Source: Alicycliphilus denitrificans K601 (GTDB lineage Bacteria > Pseudomonadota > Gammaproteobacteria > Burkholderiales > Burkholderiaceae_C). Taken from it: 64,000 nucleotides of DNA. Location of the stretch: assembly GCF_000204645.1 (NCBI RefSeq), contig NC_015422.1:1567001-1631000 (forward strand), written 5' to 3'. Position numbers and translations under genes: made by a program. Below, one piece after another: positions 61,665 through 64,000 of this stretch. Position 1 is the stretch's first letter; the number at the start of each line of letters is the position of its first letter. The notes beneath the pieces were generated by a model. It ran no database searches. It was not told where the DNA came from and saw nothing but the letters and a program-made list of their open reading frames with translations.

Positions 61665-63158
61665 TCAGAGCCGCACCATCACCGACTTGGCCTGCGTGTA
61701 CGCCTCGATGGACTCCGCGCCGAACTCGCGCCCCCAGCCCGACTGCTTGTAGCCACCGAAGGCCATGGCGGGATCGGCCTCGCCGAAGGTATTGATCCAC
61801 AGGCGCCCGGCCTTGAGCGCCTTGACGACCTTGTGCGCGCGCGAGACGTCGCGCGTCCACACGGCGGCCGAGAGGCCGTAGGTCGTTTCGTTGCCTTGCA
61901 GCACCGCGTCGTCCTCGTCCTTGAACGGGATGATCGAGAGCACGGGGCCGAAGATCTCCTCCTGCGCGATCTTCATGCCGTTCTTCACGTTGTCGAACAC
62001 CGTGGGCTCGACGAAGTAGCCCGGGCCGTTCCACGCCTTGCCGCCCAGGCGCAGCGCGGCGCCGCTTTCCTGGCCCGCGCCGATGTAGGACCACACGCGG
62101 TCGCGCTGCCTGGCGGAGATCAGCGGACCCAGTTTGGTGTCGGCCGCGAACGGGTCGCCCGCCTTCCACGTGGCGGCCTCACTGGCCACGCGCTCGGCCA
62201 CCTCGTCGTGGATGCTCTCCTGCACGAACAGGCGCGTGCCGGCCGAGCACACCTGGCCCGAGTTGCCGCAGAAGGTCTTGACGGCCGTGGCGATGGCCTT
62301 GTCCAGGTCGGCATCGGCGAACACCACGTTGGGCGCCTTGCTGCCGAGCTCCAGCGTCACCTTCTTGAGGTTGCTGGTGGCGTCGCGCACCACCTGCTTG
62401 CCCACGGCCGTGGAGCCGGTGAAGGCGATCTTGTCCACGCCCAGGTGCTGCGCCAGCGCCGCGCCCGCCGTGGGGCCGAAGCCCGGCAGCACGTTGATGA
62501 CGCCGGGGGGCAGGTCCGTCTCCTGGATCAGCTCGGCCAGGCGGATGGAGGTCAGGCACGCCAGCTCGGCGGGCTTGAGCACCACGGTGTTGCCGCAGCA
62601 CAGCGCATTGGCGAACTTGATGGAGGCCATGAGCACCGGCACGTTCCACGGGATGATCTGGCCGCACACGCCCAGCGGCTCGCGCAGCGTGTAGATCAGC
62701 GTGCTGCCATCCGAAGGGATGGTGGTGCCCAGCACCTTGGAACACCAGCCCGCGTAGTAGCGGAAGATGTCCGCGCAGGCCGTGGCCGCCGCCGTGGCGT
62801 ACCAGAGCGGCATGCCGTTGTCGAGCGACTCGATGGCGGCCAGCTCGGGGATATGCGCCTCGACCTTGTCGGCGATCCTGAGCAGTGCGCGCGTGCGGGA
62901 GTGGGGCGACATGGCAGACCACGAGGGCGCTTCGAACGCCTTGCGCGCGGCCGCGACGGCGGCGTCCACATCCGCTTGTTCGGCCTCTGCCACGCGGCAC
63001 AGCAGCTGCTCGGTGGCGGGGTTGAGGGTCTCGAAGGTCTTGCCCGATACGGCATCGACCCACTGGCCGCCGATCAGCAGGCGCTTCGGGGCCTGGCCGA
63101 TCCAGGCGATCGCCTGGGCGCGCGCGGCTTCGGCGGGGGAGGGGGGTGCAACGGTCAT
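61665..63158 (-). CDS. Aldehyde dehydrogenase
   Basis: 497 residues. Asn172, Lys195, Glu270 and Cys304 (NSGQVCSAGTR) are present; the LELGGK motif is LELGSK here. C-terminal FGGYKQSGWGREFGAESIEA. Strong AAGGAGACACC site before the start. Family similar to betaine/phenylacetaldehyde dehydrogenases. The upstream AT-rich stretch with CTAAC-N8-GTTAG may be an operator. Confidence 0.92.
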   Translation of the reverse strand: MTVAPPSPAEAARAQAIAWIGQAPKRLLIGGQWVDAVSGKTFETLNPATEQLLCRVAEAEQADVDAAVAAARKAFEAPSWSAMSPHSRTRALLRIADKVEAHIPELAAIESLDNGMPLWYATAAATACADIFRYYAGWCSKVLGTTIPSDGSTLIYTLREPLGVCGQIIPWNVPVLMASIKFANALCCGNTVVLKPAELACLTSIRLAELIQETDLPPGVINVLPGFGPTAGAALAQHLGVDKIAFTGSTAVGKQVVRDATSNLKKVTLELGSKAPNVVFADADLDKAIATAVKTFCGNSGQVCSAGTRLFVQESIHDEVAERVASEAATWKAGDPFAADTKLGPLISARQRDRVWSYIGAGQESGAALRLGGKAWNGPGYFVEPTVFDNVKNGMKIAQEEIFGPVLSIIPFKDEDDAVLQGNETTYGLSAAVWTRDVSRAHKVVKALKAGRLWINTFGEADPAMAFGGYKQSGWGREFGAESIEAYTQAKSVMVRL

Positions 63159-63186
63159 GGTGTCTCCTTGTGTCGCAAATATTCTT

Positions 63187-63215
63187 TTAGGGCTAACTAT
63201 TGTTTGTTAGTTTTG
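63187..63215. promoter_or_regulatory. Operator-like palindrome upstream of the aldehyde dehydrogenase operon
   Basis: On the minus strand ACTAACAAACAATAGTTAGC contains CTAAC-N8-GTTAG, followed by AAGAATATT (possible -10). Shares AAACTAACA with the site at 30297-30322. Confidence 0.35.
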
Positions 63216-63217
63216 TG

Positions 63218-63248
63218 GACGCACTGCTGCCGGCAGTGGCAGTGCGTC
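63218..63248. terminator. Hairpin after the crotonase gene
   Basis: GACGCACTGC, an 11-base loop, GCAGTGCGTC: a perfect 10-bp stem in the 95-base gap just beyond the crotonase stop. No clear U-run follows on the minus strand. Confidence 0.5.
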
Positions 63249-63253
63249 ATGGT

Positions 63254-64000
63254 TCAACCCGGCAGCCGTGCCGAGGGGAAATCGGGCGTGCGCTTGGCGC
63301 GCAGCGCCGCGAGCCCTTCCTTCACGTCGGGCCCCAGGAAGCACAGCATTTCCATGGCCAGGGAGTTGTCGAAGATCGGCCCCGCCTGGCGCATCCAGTT
63401 GTTGAGCGACTTCTTGGTCGCGCGGATCGCCGCCTGGCTGCCGCGCGCAAGGTTGGCGGCGATGGCGAGCGACCTGGGCAGTACCTCGGAGCGCGGGGTG
63501 CAGAAGGTCACGAGGCCGATGCGCTCGGCCTCCTTGCCGTCGATGAAGTCCGCCGTCATCAGGTAGTACTTGGCCTTGGCCATGCCGCACAGCAGCGGCC
63601 AGATGATGGCCGCGTGGTCGCCGGCCGAGACGCCCAGGCGCGCGTGGCCGTCGGTGAGCCTGGCGTCCTCGGCGATCACGCTCACGTCCGCCAGCAGCGC
63701 CACGGCCAGGCCCGCGCCCACGGCCGTGCCGTTGATGGCGGAGATGATGGGCTTGTCGCAGGCCAGCATGTTGTAGACGATGTCGCTGGCCTCTTTCATC
63801 ACGCGCATGGTGGCTTCCTGGCTGTTGGCCATCTCCTCCACCACCGACAGGTCGCCGCCCGCCGAGAAGGCGCGCTCGCCCGCGCCCGTGACCACGACGG
63901 CCTTCACGCCGGGGTCGTCATTGACCACGCCCCAGAGCTGGGTCAGCTCCCAGTGCATGCGGTTGTTCGTGGCGTTCATGGCCTCGGGCCGGTTGAGCGT
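63254..64000 (-). CDS. Crotonase-family protein, 5' end outside window
   Basis: The reading stays open to base 64000; the last window codons read [16 protein letters not shown], so the first methionine at 63979 is internal and the true start lies beyond. About 248 residues are visible. The oxyanion segment [11 protein letters not shown] is present. Both catalytic Glu positions are altered ([15 protein letters not shown] and [13 protein letters not shown]), so a hydratase reaction is unlikely; an isomerase, hydrolase or lyase role is possible. It is co-directional with the aldehyde dehydrogenases, with a hairpin between. Confidence 0.82.
   Translation of the reverse strand, partial: TLNRPEAMNATNNRMHWELTQLWGVVNDDPGVKAVVVTGAGERAFSAGGDLSVVEEMANSQEATMRVMKEASDIVYNMLACDKPIISAINGTAVGAGLAVALLADVSVIAEDARLTDGHARLGVSAGDHAAIIWPLLCGMAKAKYYLMTADFIDGKEAERIGLVTFCTPRSEVLPRSLAIAANLARGSQAAIRATKKSLNNWMRQAGPIFDNSLAMEMLCFLGPDVKEGLAALRAKRTPDFPSARLPG

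Noticed and set aside
55739..63158. Three aldehyde dehydrogenases taken as a recent tandem duplication
   Set aside because: They differ across their whole length, including motif residues, so they are separate family members rather than recent copies.

Overview
The window is about 64 kb of very GC-rich DNA, almost entirely protein-coding, with no rRNA, tRNA, CRISPR or phage genes seen. Three things point to a betaproteobacterium of the Comamonadaceae (Acidovorax/Delftia/Alicycliphilus type): five periplasmic Bug (TctC-like) receptors, a short palindromic intergenic repeat (agct-CAGCGCTTG-loop-CAAGCGCTG-agct type) that I find in 12 places, and the overall gene style. This is inference; no marker gene is present. 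The region reads as a catabolic island: stacked operons for taking up organic acids, activating them as CoA esters and degrading them by beta-oxidation-like steps.

Layout. 1-4.1 kb (minus): a partial FadH-type flavin/Fe-S oxidoreductase, a divergent SDR and a MmgE/PrpD protein, with a divergent LysR gene (4.1 kb) and a Bug gene (5.3 kb) followed by a stub of an acetyl-CoA hydrolase gene. 6.4-16.7 kb (minus): an apparent long operon, upstream to downstream: acyl-CoA dehydrogenase, MaoC protein, AtuA, a separate small AtuA-C protein, SCP-x type thiolase, Bug, two family III CoA-transferases, remnants of a Bug gene and a thioesterase split by a MITE-like element, and an alpha-methylacyl-CoA racemase with all four expected active-site residues. 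16.7-17.2 kb is a decayed spacer. 17.2-21.2 kb (plus): SDR, crotonase, and a second copy of the Bug/CoA-transferase pair. 21.2-25.3 kb (minus): LysR, an aldehyde dehydrogenase interrupted by an in-frame TAA, and a GMC oxidoreductase. 25.5-28.6 kb (plus): Bug, DUF2889, MmgE/PrpD. 28.6-30.3 kb (minus): two overlapping IclR regulators. 30.4-38.4 kb: alpha/beta hydrolase, acyl-CoA dehydrogenase (minus), MaoC, SDR, thiolase, acyl-CoA synthetase and a third IclR regulator.

38.5-49.8 kb: CoA-transferase, MmgE/PrpD and LysR, then acyl-CoA dehydrogenase, etfB, etfA, an itaconyl/mesaconyl-CoA hydratase-like protein, a CoA-transferase, a citramalyl-CoA lyase-like protein and a frameshifted ETF:quinone oxidoreductase. 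Its gene content resembles the itaconate catabolic locus of Pseudomonas aeruginosa. 49.9-57.4 kb (minus): a complete Liv-type ABC transporter (livF, G, M, H and the binding protein) with a zinc alcohol dehydrogenase and an aldehyde dehydrogenase, plus a livK remnant at the front of the operon and a perfect 49-bp inverted-repeat element between livG and livF. 57.6-64 kb (minus): Bug, MmgE/PrpD, two aldehyde dehydrogenases and a partial crotonase.

How the genes fit together (inference): Bug proteins and the Liv system capture carboxylates. CoA-transferases or the synthetase activate them. Acyl-CoA dehydrogenases pass electrons to EtfAB and then ETF-QO. MaoC/crotonase, SDR and thiolase/lyase steps complete the cleavage. 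MmgE/PrpD proteins handle branched hydroxy- or tricarboxylic acids, and LysR and IclR genes sit beside each unit. No TctA/TctB membrane partner is present, so the Bug receptors are orphans here. Truncations, duplications and small mobile elements show active rearrangement. A repeated TTCCG(C/T)ACTT-like box upstream of several units may mark a shared regulon.
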